A stretch of DNA of 64,000 nt. Source: Roseivirga sp. UBA6052. Its GTDB lineage: Bacteria > Bacteroidota > Bacteroidia > Cytophagales > Cyclobacteriaceae. The DNA lies in NCBI GenBank assembly GCA_002427755.1, contig DIYO01000002.1, forward strand, positions 94,745 to 158,744, given 5' to 3'. The notes beneath the pieces were generated by a model that saw only the letters and a list, made by a program, of their open reading frames with translations, was not told the DNA's origin and ran no database searches. Below are positions 34,815 to 42,226 of this stretch, piece after piece. Each line of letters opens with the position of its first letter. The first letter of the stretch is position 1. A program made the translations under genes and the position numbers.

Positions 34815-35302
34815 GTGAGTTTAAAATTCCCGCTGATACTACCATTGGACATGTGCATTTGAAAGTCTCTAACCTTGACAAGGCACTTGCTTTTTATGTG
34901 GACTTATTAGGGTTTGATATCATGCAAAAGTATGGTGACCAAGCTGCCTTTATTTCTGCAGGGGGATACCACCATCACATTGGTTTGAATACTTGGGAAA
35001 GCAAGGGATCTCCACCTGCGCCCAAACAATATCCTGGTCTTTTTCATACCGCAATTAAAGTCCCTAGCCGCAAAGATTTAGCTCTTATGCTTAAAAGATT
35101 GAATGACCATAACTATCCATTTACAGGATATGCTGACCATGGAGTTTCAGAAGCTTTGTATCTAGATGATCCTGATGGTAATGGCGTGGAAATTTATTGG
35201 GATAGACCCAAAGAAGATTGGCCAATGCATAAAGATGGTTCACTAGACATGTATACCAGAAGGCTAAACCTGAGTGACTTAATGAGAGAATTGGAGGATT
35301 GA
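34811..35302 (+). CDS. VOC-family protein (glyoxalase/extradiol dioxygenase-like)
   Basis: This 163-residue protein has two beta-alpha-beta-beta-beta modules. Metal ligands appear in IGHVHLKVSNLDKALAFY (His), PGLFHTAIKV (His) and DPDGNGVEIYWDRP (Glu). The YHHHIGLNTWES segment resembles CatE-type catechol dioxygenase-like proteins of Bacillus and Bacteroidota. The activity is uncertain, since VOC proteins range from dioxygenases to resistance proteins. It overlaps trmN6 by 4 bases. Confidence 0.85.
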   Translation: MSEFKIPADTTIGHVHLKVSNLDKALAFYVDLLGFDIMQKYGDQAAFISAGGYHHHIGLNTWESKGSPPAPKQYPGLFHTAIKVPSRKDLALMLKRLNDHNYPFTGYADHGVSEALYLDDPDGNGVEIYWDRPKEDWPMHKDGSLDMYTRRLNLSDLMRELED

Positions 35303-35363
35303 ACCATAAGCGAATTGGTCGCTCCCAATAATTCCAATATCTTGCGCCCCGTAAATTTTTTAT

Positions 35364-36110
35364 ATGGAAACTCTCGGCATTGATATTGGAGGAAGCGGAA
35401 TTAAAGGCGCAATCGTAGACACAGAAAACGGTAGACTGATCTCTGAGAGATTTAGAGTGCCAACCCCAGCTTCACGTGATCCTAAATCAATTGCAGAAGT
35501 AATCAAACAAATTCAAGAACATTTCAGCTGGAATGATAACATTGGTGTTGCCTTTCCTACCGTAGTAGTTAACGGCAAAGCCATGTATAACAGCAACTTG
35601 CATCCGAGCTGGAAAGGCACACAAATAGACGACTTGTTTTGTGAATACTGTGGCCAAACCATTACAGTAATTAATGATGCAGATGCAGCGGCTATAGCCG
35701 AAATGCGCTTCGGGGCAGGCATGCACCATAATGCCGGATTAGTGATGGTAATTACAATTGGTACAGGGTTGGGCTCTGGAGTATTCTATGATGGTACTTT
35801 AATTCCGAATTTCGAATTGGGCCATATGAAATGGAAGAATGGAGAAATTGTGGAATTCTGGGCAGCAGATTCGGCTAGAAAGAAAGAAGGACTTGAATTT
35901 GATGAATGGGGTGCTCGATTAAACGAGTTCTTAAAATATGTGGAGCGTGTTTTCAGCCCTGACTATATTATCCTAGGTGGTGGCGTAAGCAAAAAAATTC
36001 ACAAGTTTAGAGAGCAGTTGACGATTGAAACGCCATTCGTAGCATCAGAGAAACTCAATAACGCGGGGATTATTGGTGCCGCAACGCATTGTGCCGAGCA
36101 TCACAAATAG
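35364..36110 (+). CDS. Polyphosphate glucokinase-like ROK family kinase
   Basis: This 248-residue sugar kinase has the phosphate-binding ETLGIDIGGSGIKGAIVD at the start, the catalytic Asp in TVINDADAAAIAEMRFG near residue 104, and the glycine-rich TIGTGLGSGVFYDG. The phrase NLHPSWKGTQ and the overall length match polyphosphate glucokinase rather than generic ROK kinases, which are ~300 residues and carry a zinc motif not seen here. It would make glucose-6-phosphate for glycolysis. The 3' end overlaps the convergent VLRF1-like gene by 10 bases. Confidence 0.88.
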   Translation: METLGIDIGGSGIKGAIVDTENGRLISERFRVPTPASRDPKSIAEVIKQIQEHFSWNDNIGVAFPTVVVNGKAMYNSNLHPSWKGTQIDDLFCEYCGQTITVINDADAAAIAEMRFGAGMHHNAGLVMVITIGTGLGSGVFYDGTLIPNFELGHMKWKNGEIVEFWAADSARKKEGLEFDEWGARLNEFLKYVERVFSPDYIILGGGVSKKIHKFREQLTIETPFVASEKLNNAGIIGAATHCAEHHK

Positions 36111-36775
36111 TTTCGTATCTCTCCTAAATCAGGAAATTCGCTCTCGTCAAAAATTAATTCAGCCTTATTCAAAAAGCGCTGCATACCTAACATAACCTCA
36201 AAAGTTGGTTGATGTAGATGTTTAGGAATTTTATAGATACGTTCATCCTTTTTATCGAATGGAGTGGGCACCTTAGAACCATAGAGATATGGAAGAAGAA
36301 TCTTTGAACAACTAAAGGCAATTCGATCAAAATCGTTTTCCTTCATATGGCGCGTTAGACGTGTATTAATATTCTCAAAAAACTCAATTCCACTAGCTAA
36401 TCGAATTCTAGAACCCGCTCTAGACTTTCCTTTTGTTTTTAAGTGCTTTATCTGACTTCTCCCCTGCTTTTTACGCACCATGTAGGCTGTAAACACTTTG
36501 TGCTCCAAACACTCTTCATCTTGAAAGACACCAACAGAAGCACTACTGGTTTGAACCAGCAGCATTAAATACTTCACGCTATGCTCAAGATCTAGTTGAC
36601 CATCCTTAACGTGAACATGAATAGGTAATCTGAGAGTAGTTTCTCTTCCACTTTGAGCATATTCAAATTGATGCTTCTCAAAATTATATTGAACTGATTC
36701 GAATTGTTCAGCCAGTTTTGAATGAAGACTTTGAACTTCATCTTTTGAAAAGAAACTACTTTGTTGTTGGCTCAT
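36101..36775 (-). CDS. VLRF1-like (Vms1/ANKZF1-type) release factor/peptidyl-tRNA hydrolase candidate
   Basis: This 224-residue cytosolic protein resembles the VLRF1 domain of eukaryotic Vms1/ANKZF1, which frees nascent chains from stalled 60S subunits. Conserved features in order are AYMVRKKQGRSQ (residues 97-108, with Gln candidates 104 and 108), GKSRAGSRIR (116-125), a helix with FDRIAFSC, then ERIYKIPKHLHQPTFEV (178-194). These mirror the eukaryotic order: a Q-rich loop, a K-S-A-G-x-x-x-R-R motif, and a 'FPTRRPT' segment. The ankyrin and zinc-finger parts are absent. The ATG at 36775 lies 1 base after the stop of the upstream dehydrogenase gene, so the pair is coupled. The identification comes from my recall of the motifs and needs a profile search. 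Confidence 0.65.
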   Translation of the reverse strand: MSQQQSSFFSKDEVQSLHSKLAEQFESVQYNFEKHQFEYAQSGRETTLRLPIHVHVKDGQLDLEHSVKYLMLLVQTSSASVGVFQDEECLEHKVFTAYMVRKKQGRSQIKHLKTKGKSRAGSRIRLASGIEFFENINTRLTRHMKENDFDRIAFSCSKILLPYLYGSKVPTPFDKKDERIYKIPKHLHQPTFEVMLGMQRFLNKAELIFDESEFPDLGEIRNYL

Positions 36776-36776
36776 G

Positions 36777-38117
36777 TTACAGCTCAACCTCCTCCTCTAT
36801 AAACTGGAAACCTAAAGTCTCTAGCTCTTCCAAAATCGGATTATAGAATTCTGGAGTAATTGGAATCTGTACCCCTCTAGCTTTAATTTTGTCTTGTAGC
36901 AACAATTTTGTGACAATGGCTAGAGGTAAGCCAACTGTCTTAGACATGGCCGTATCGGTCGCATTCTCTCCTGTTGCTACCATAGCAGATCGAATGCGTT
37001 TGGTAACTGTCCCATCTACATAATCAAACAAATGCCACATCACAATCTGGTCTTTAATAGACTCATCAATTGTCCATTTCTTCTTTAAAATGTGCTCCAG
37101 AACTTGGGCAGGCGTTCCTTTAATTAACCCCACTTCTTCCTCTTCAAAAAGACCCAACCACTTCAACCTATGCATCTCTGGGCCTTCCAAATCAAGCCCC
37201 ATATAATGGGCTAGTTTAAGCTCTACAGAATCGTTGGGATTGTAGGACAAAAATGAATTGATGAATTGGCGATGCGTCATTTTTGCCACACCTTCCATTT
37301 CGTAAGAATCATCTGTGGCACCTAATTGCACAAATAGGTCCCAAGCTTTGCAGAATCCTGGCCTTCTTAAGGTACCTCTGTAAAGAGTCTGAATTCCCTG
37401 TAACTCATACACATCAAGGTACTTGAGCGAGTCTCTGTTAGCATAGCCTTCAAAATAGCCATGTCCGGGAATATGAATCATTTCGATCCTTCTGAAAAGC
37501 TTGTGGTAAGGAATGAATTTGTACCTACCCTCTTGAATGAATTTGACATTGCCTTGACCTGCTAATACAACATTTCTAGGATTCCAAGTGAATGCATATT
37601 CCCACGGATTATCTCTTGAAGGATCTGGCGCCAACAAACCACCAGTGAATGACTCAAAGGCACGCAGCTCTAGACCTTTTTCTTCCCTAATGTGATCAAT
37701 GACTTTCTTAGCCGACATGTGATCAATTCCTGGATCAAGTCCACATTCATTAAGAAATAGAAGCCCCTTTTCTTTTGCTGCTTCATCAAGCACCTTCATG
37801 TCGTCAGAAACATAAGAAGCTGTAAGTAAATGCTTGCTATATCTCAAGCATAGCTGCGCTACTTCAATATGAAAACGGGCCGGTAGCATCGATATGATAA
37901 TATCATGCGTAGAGATCAGATGAATGGCCTCTTGCTCCTTATTGATGTTGAATGCGACAGCGCGTCCGTTCTTAAATCCTTCTACTTTTTCTTCTGCCAG
38001 CTGCAAAGCATAATCTGCAACAGTTACTTGGCAAGCCAATTCATCTGACTTTTGCAAAAGATAGTTGATCAAAGAAGTTGCTGAGCGACCTGCTCCAAGA
38101 ACTAGTACTTTATTCAT
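36777..38117 (-). CDS. Saccharopine dehydrogenase-like NAD(P)-binding protein
   Basis: This 446-residue protein begins with a Rossmann motif (MNKVLVLGAGRSATSLINYL). It continues with ISMLPARFHIEVAQLCLRY, NECGLDPGIDHMSAKKVIDH and SFTGGLLAPDPSRDNPWEY, all typical of the glutamate-forming saccharopine dehydrogenase family. Such proteins act in lysine metabolism or in other imino-acid reductions. I use the ATG at 38117, because the 26 upstream in-frame codons do not resemble protein in this family. It is translationally linked to the VLRF1-like gene, 1 base downstream. Confidence 0.9.
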   Translation of the reverse strand: MNKVLVLGAGRSATSLINYLLQKSDELACQVTVADYALQLAEEKVEGFKNGRAVAFNINKEQEAIHLISTHDIIISMLPARFHIEVAQLCLRYSKHLLTASYVSDDMKVLDEAAKEKGLLFLNECGLDPGIDHMSAKKVIDHIREEKGLELRAFESFTGGLLAPDPSRDNPWEYAFTWNPRNVVLAGQGNVKFIQEGRYKFIPYHKLFRRIEMIHIPGHGYFEGYANRDSLKYLDVYELQGIQTLYRGTLRRPGFCKAWDLFVQLGATDDSYEMEGVAKMTHRQFINSFLSYNPNDSVELKLAHYMGLDLEGPEMHRLKWLGLFEEEEVGLIKGTPAQVLEHILKKKWTIDESIKDQIVMWHLFDYVDGTVTKRIRSAMVATGENATDTAMSKTVGLPLAIVTKLLLQDKIKARGVQIPITPEFYNPILEELETLGFQFIEEEVEL

Positions 38118-38241
38118 AAGGTGAGTGAGTTTCCACTCGAAATAGAGAAAAACCTTTCTAAGATCAAACAAAAGTCTCGAATAGAGCGTACACATTGAAT
38201 CCTTAGAAAGATTTGTATCTTCAAAGCCCTTTTTTAAAAAT

Positions 38242-38739
38242 ATGGCAAAGAAAATAAGTCAAGACGTATATCTACTTCAGCATCAGTTTGAAGAGTTGCC
38301 TTTGGATGTTCAGGAACTATTTGCAAAAGCTAAAACAGCTGCTAAAAATGCACACAGCCCTTACTCCAATTTTCAAGTGGGTGCTGCATTAAAGATGGCA
38401 AATGGGGATATCTATACCGGCAGCAACCAAGAAAACGCCTCTTTCCCTGCGGGGCTCTGTGCAGAACGAGTGGCCATCTTTGCGGCTAAAGCACAGAATC
38501 CTGATATAGCAGTCGAATTCATGGTGATTGTAGCAAAACATGTAGAAGCAAAAGACTATCAATATGCGACACCATGTGGACAATGCCGCCAGGCAATGAA
38601 CGAGTATGAGGAGAAACAAGAAGAACCTATTAGAATTTATCTCATGGCCGAAGAAGGCGTAGTCTATGAATCTAGATCCGTTGAAAATTTATTGCCATTT
38701 AAGTTCACGGCTGACAAACTAGGAAGCAATGGAGCATAG
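38242..38739 (+). CDS. cdd: Cytidine deaminase
   Basis: This 165-residue enzyme deaminates cytidine for pyrimidine salvage. The zinc-binding His/Cys site is replaced by the homotetrameric Cys form: FPAGLCAERVAIFAAKA (Cys and catalytic Glu) and TPCGQCRQAMNEY (two Cys). SPYSNFQVGAALKMANGDIY is the substrate-binding strand. Its stop lies 11 bases inside the next gene, so the two are translationally coupled. Confidence 0.95.
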   Translation: MAKKISQDVYLLQHQFEELPLDVQELFAKAKTAAKNAHSPYSNFQVGAALKMANGDIYTGSNQENASFPAGLCAERVAIFAAKAQNPDIAVEFMVIVAKHVEAKDYQYATPCGQCRQAMNEYEEKQEEPIRIYLMAEEGVVYESRSVENLLPFKFTADKLGSNGA

Positions 38740-39391
38740 AATTAGCTTCGAATTCAATGCACGTTTCGAAACTCTTGGTGAGATTACTGACCAAGTTGAG
38801 CACTTGTGGTTTGTATGCCATGGACACGGACAGCTGGCCAAATACTTTATCAAGAAATTTGAATGCCTCAATGATGGTAAGCATGTGATTGTTGCGCCAG
38901 AAGGTTTATTCAGATACTACCTGCAAGGATTCACAGGACGTGTAGGGGCCACTTGGATGACTAAGGAAGACCGTATTTCTGACATTGAAAACTACTTAGT
39001 TTATCTTGAGCAGGTATTCAATAAAGTGAGAGAAGAATTACCCAAAAAGGTTTCGGTTACATTATTAGGGTTTTCTCAGGGTGCAGCTACCATCTCCCGT
39101 TTTGCAACCCAAACAGATGTCGACTTTGATAGGCTTGTTTTATGGGCAGGAATTTTCCCTCCGGACTTACCACCATTGGAAAGTCGAAGAAAATTAAAAG
39201 ACAAGAAGTGTTACTTAGTCTATGGTACTGAAGATCCCTATTTAACAGAGGACCGAATAAAAGAACAAGAATCTATTGCCGTCCAGATACAAGTAACCCC
39301 CGAATCGATTGCTTTCGGGGGTCAACATGAATTGTATGAAAAAGTGATTCAACAGATTGATAATGAATCTGTTCATCTCCACCATCTATAA
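38729..39391 (+). CDS. Alpha/beta hydrolase (phospholipase/carboxylesterase-like)
   Basis: This 220-residue cytosolic serine hydrolase has the nucleophile elbow LLGFSQGAATISRF near residue 112, the acid in LVYGTEDPYLTEDRI and the His in FGGQHELYEK. CHGHGQLAKYFIKKFE takes the place of the usual oxyanion-hole loop. It resembles bacterial YpfH/acyl-protein-thioesterase types. It overlaps cdd by 11 bases and is convergent with the jelly-roll gene, overlapping it by 19 bases. Confidence 0.83.
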   Translation: MEHRISFEFNARFETLGEITDQVEHLWFVCHGHGQLAKYFIKKFECLNDGKHVIVAPEGLFRYYLQGFTGRVGATWMTKEDRISDIENYLVYLEQVFNKVREELPKKVSVTLLGFSQGAATISRFATQTDVDFDRLVLWAGIFPPDLPPLESRRKLKDKKCYLVYGTEDPYLTEDRIKEQESIAVQIQVTPESIAFGGQHELYEKVIQQIDNESVHLHHL

Positions 39392-40383
39392 CTGTCACGG
39401 GTGTATCTTGTTATTAATTTCGATGGAATTATGACAACCGGTCCTTCATAGATTCCTCCATTATCACCGATATCTTCAACACGAACAGAAATCACATTTC
39501 TTCCTTCCTTCAATAATCCTTTCGGAATATCATACACTCTTAATTCTGCGAAACTTCTAGATGAACCGAGTCTGCGTCCATCATTCGTTTCGCCAATTTT
39601 TTCACCATTCAAGTAGATTTCATCAAAGTCATCTATTCTTCCACCAATCAGCGTCATCTCATCCATATTGGTACCTGGGCGAATGTTGAACTCTTTTCTG
39701 TACCAAGCGAAGTCTCGCAGATCTCTTATGCCAATGGTTCTCCAGTTAGAAGGCACTAGAATATCTTCCCAACCGGAATCATCGAAATTAGGATCAGCAA
39801 ATTCAGGTTTATCTCTTAAGCGAATCTTCCAGATTCCTTCCAAATCATGAACATCTCTGTAAGCCTTATCAGCCACGAGTATACCTACCTCGCCACTATA
39901 GATTCCGCCTTCGCCTCCTTTATCAAAGACTCTAACAGCTACTACATTTTCGCCATCATAATTAAGTGCTTCATCAGGAATTCTATATTCCCTTTCAGCA
40001 TTCCATGATGTATAATAATCTGGCGGGAAACCACCTGAGAAACCAATTTTAACTCCGTTTACGAATACTTCGTCAACATCGTCTATATAACCTAAACGAA
40101 TGTAGTGTACACCACCATCTTCTAGTCTGTTACCATTGAAGCTTGTTCTGTACCATGCATAACCATCATAGCCGTTGAAACCTTCTCTTTCCCATCTTCT
40201 AGGCACATAAATTTCTTCCCAATCAGAATCATCATAATTAGGATCTGCCCATTCTTCTCTGTCTCCTATAGAGAATTTCCATTCTCCTCTTAAACTGAAT
40301 AACCTATCCAAATCCACCTTTTGTGCCTGAACCATAGCACCTGAAAAAAGTAGGGCAATTAGTAGTAGTGTTATCTTCTTCAT
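39373..40383 (-). CDS. Secreted tandem galactose-binding-like (GH2 sugar-binding) protein
   Basis: The signal peptide (MKKITLLLIALLFSGAMVQAQ) is followed by two homologous jelly-roll domains of about 150 residues. Both carry the same order: L-x-G-x-W-K, then ADPNYDDSDWEEIYVPRRWE (first) or ADPNFDDSGWEDILVPSNWR (second), AWYR, FVNG or YLNG, then GEN-V or GRN-V, VAVRV or ISVRV, and GGIY. These match the N-terminal sugar-binding domain of family 2 glycosidases, but no TIM barrel follows. It is probably a carbohydrate-binding envelope protein. Upstream lie a hairpin (40404-40431) and direct repeats (40549-40567). Confidence 0.85.
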   Translation of the reverse strand: MKKITLLLIALLFSGAMVQAQKVDLDRLFSLRGEWKFSIGDREEWADPNYDDSDWEEIYVPRRWEREGFNGYDGYAWYRTSFNGNRLEDGGVHYIRLGYIDDVDEVFVNGVKIGFSGGFPPDYYTSWNAEREYRIPDEALNYDGENVVAVRVFDKGGEGGIYSGEVGILVADKAYRDVHDLEGIWKIRLRDKPEFADPNFDDSGWEDILVPSNWRTIGIRDLRDFAWYRKEFNIRPGTNMDEMTLIGGRIDDFDEIYLNGEKIGETNDGRRLGSSRSFAELRVYDIPKGLLKEGRNVISVRVEDIGDNGGIYEGPVVIIPSKLITRYTRDSYRWWR

Positions 40384-40403
40384 CTTCGTATTCCTTTCTA
40401 AAA

Positions 40404-40431
40404 CCGGTTATCCGGACCAACGGACAACCGG
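40404..40431 (-). promoter_or_regulatory. 5'-leader hairpin of the jelly-roll gene
   Basis: CCGGTTATCCG and CGGACAACCGG form an 11-bp stem with one mismatch and a 6-base loop. It lies 21 bases before the ATG, followed by the purine-rich AGAAAGGAA. It may be a stability or translation-control hairpin. Confidence 0.5.
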
Positions 40432-40548
40432 CTTATTAGTAGTTTATTTGTATTAGCGTTTTCGACCTTTAATTTTTTGAGTTTTTGTACTGTTGTTATA
40501 CAAATGTACGGAGGGGCATAAAGCGGTTTGTCATGTAGCGGTAAAGAG

Positions 40549-40567
40549 ATGTCACAAAATGTCACAA
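40549..40567 (-). promoter_or_regulatory. Direct repeats of TTGTGACAT in 10-bp phase
   Basis: On the minus strand TTGTGACAT occurs twice exactly 10 bp apart, 166-184 bp upstream of the jelly-roll start. Direct repeats in one-helical-turn phase are typical of OmpR-type regulator sites. The regulator is not identified. Confidence 0.35.
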
Positions 40568-40601
40568 GATCAAAAAAAGTAGCTTACAGGCATTAAAACA
40601 T

Positions 40602-40632
40602 AAAAAAGCACCCATATATCATGAGTGCTTTT
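40602..40632 (-). terminator. Rho-independent terminator of the SPFH gene
   Basis: On the minus strand AAAAGCACTCAT pairs with ATGGGTGCTTTT with one mismatch, followed by a T-run. It lies 25 bases after the SPFH stop. Confidence 0.75.
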
Positions 40633-40657
40633 ATATAAACTTACTATAGCTTATGCC

Positions 40658-41428
40658 TTATTTGTCATTATTGTTGAGCAAATATGGTGTTTTACCATCG
40701 GTAATAATCACTTTGGAGTTTTGTGATTTGGCCAGCTCGATAAAGGCTTCTATACTCTTAAACTCTAATATACTTTTAGTAAGACCTTCGGCTAAAATCT
40801 TTTGCGCATCCCTCGTACCTCTAGCTTCAATTAGTTTACGCTCAGCCTCTAATTTTTCTCTGTCTAAGATGAACTTCATTCGCATGGCATCTTGCTCTGC
40901 TTGTAGCTTCTGCTCAATACTCATGGCAAGTGCCTGAGGTAATTGTATACTTTTTAATAAAACCTCTTCTATTAAAATACCTTTCTCTCCTAAAATACTT
41001 CCCATGCGTTCAGCTATGGCGGTTTCTATGTCGTCTCTCATACCGGAGTGCATGTCTTTGGCACTATATTGCGCACAAACATCCGCACTCGCACTTCTGA
41101 AGATATTCGCTATGATGGGCTCGAAGTTTAAACCTAAATCTTCTATTACCTCTGTTACTTTCTTAGGATTTACCTGATACAGAATAGATATCTGAGATGT
41201 GATACTCAAGCCCTCCTTACTTGGGAGTGTGATTGTCAACTCCAAATTCTCAGTTTGGGTAGATACTTTGATGACTTGACTGTTAAGGGGATTAAACCAG
41301 ATAGATCCTGATTCTTTCGTGTCACCTTCTAGCTGACCCATCCTCTGTTTCACACCAACTTCTCCGGGTCTTACAATGGCGCAACTGCTTACAAAAACGA
41401 CTAAAACAAATAGAACTACTAATCTCAT
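40658..41428 (-). CDS. SPFH/prohibitin-domain lipoprotein
   Basis: The lipoprotein signal (MRLVVLFVLVVFVSSC, Cys16) is followed by a prohibitin-type SPFH domain. It includes VRPGEVGVKQRMGQL, TITLPSKEGLSITSQISILY and IIANIFRSASADVCAQYSAKD. A long amphipathic coiled coil spans ~165-235 with EQKLQAEQDAMRMKFILDRE. Prohibitins usually anchor by an N-terminal helix, while here the lipid anchor would place the domain on the periplasmic face. It is a candidate envelope scaffold. It is flanked by a two-component system on the same strand, 111 bases upstream. Confidence 0.85.
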   Translation of the reverse strand: MRLVVLFVLVVFVSSCAIVRPGEVGVKQRMGQLEGDTKESGSIWFNPLNSQVIKVSTQTENLELTITLPSKEGLSITSQISILYQVNPKKVTEVIEDLGLNFEPIIANIFRSASADVCAQYSAKDMHSGMRDDIETAIAERMGSILGEKGILIEEVLLKSIQLPQALAMSIEQKLQAEQDAMRMKFILDREKLEAERKLIEARGTRDAQKILAEGLTKSILEFKSIEAFIELAKSQNSKVIITDGKTPYLLNNNDK

Positions 41429-41539
41429 ATTATTGGGGTTTAATTGAACGATTTAGTAGAGTGTCGTTTCCTATGTATGTACTCTTAAAACGGTCTTTAC
41501 GTTACATTCAGAGGCTATTTTGTGATAAGTGGCATGAAT

Positions 41540-42226
41540 TTAGGCGATCAATTTGTAGCCTACTCCATGGACTGTAATAATGTGCTTAGGGTCGTTGTGA
41601 TTTTCTTCGATTCTTTGCCTTAAACGCAGTATGAAATTGTCTACGGTTCTGGTAGTTGGTTGGCTATCGTATCCCCAAACTTTATTTAAAAGGTCGTACC
41701 TACTCACTGCTTCATTTTTGTATTCTAACAAGAACTCTAAAATCTCATATTCCTTATGAGACATACGCACGTCCCCATCCGTATTTGAAGCTGTAAATGA
41801 GTTGAAATCAACTGTTAAAGCCCCAATGGTTACTGAGCCAGCTTTAGTAGTTGCAGCAGGTGTAGAAATCCTTCTTAAAATGGCCTTTACTCGAGCAATC
41901 AGTTCTCTTAGGCTAAAGGGCTTGGTTAGGTAATCATCGGCACCAAGCTCTAAGCCTAGTACCTTGTCGATCTCCTCACTTTTTGCCGTAAGAAAGATCA
42001 CCGGAGTCATATTCCCAGTTTTGCGCAAGGCTTTACAAACATCAAAACCAGACATTTTTGGCATCATCACATCTAGAATGATCAAATCATAAGTGCCATT
42101 GTTGGCCTTTTCTAAACCTTCGGCACCGTCAATGGCTACTTCTACATCATAAGACTCAAACTCTAGGTTGTCTTTTAAACCCAACCTCATTGACGGTTCG
42201 TCCTCAACAATTAAAATTCTAGACAT
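41540..42226 (-). CDS. OmpR-family response regulator
   Basis: Residues 1-120 form a receiver domain (ILIVEDEPSMRLGLKDNLE, phospho-acceptor Asp52 in LIILDVMMPKMSGFD, Lys in YLTKPFSLREL). Residues ~130-228 form a winged helix (MSHKEYEILEFLLEYKNEAV, then RTVDNFILRLRQRIE and IITVHGVGYKLIA). It overlaps the kinase gene by 8 bases. The type is shared by PhoB-like regulators, but a specific role cannot be read off. Confidence 0.93.
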   Translation of the reverse strand: MSRILIVEDEPSMRLGLKDNLEFESYDVEVAIDGAEGLEKANNGTYDLIILDVMMPKMSGFDVCKALRKTGNMTPVIFLTAKSEEIDKVLGLELGADDYLTKPFSLRELIARVKAILRRISTPAATTKAGSVTIGALTVDFNSFTASNTDGDVRMSHKEYEILEFLLEYKNEAVSRYDLLNKVWGYDSQPTTRTVDNFILRLRQRIEENHNDPKHIITVHGVGYKLIA

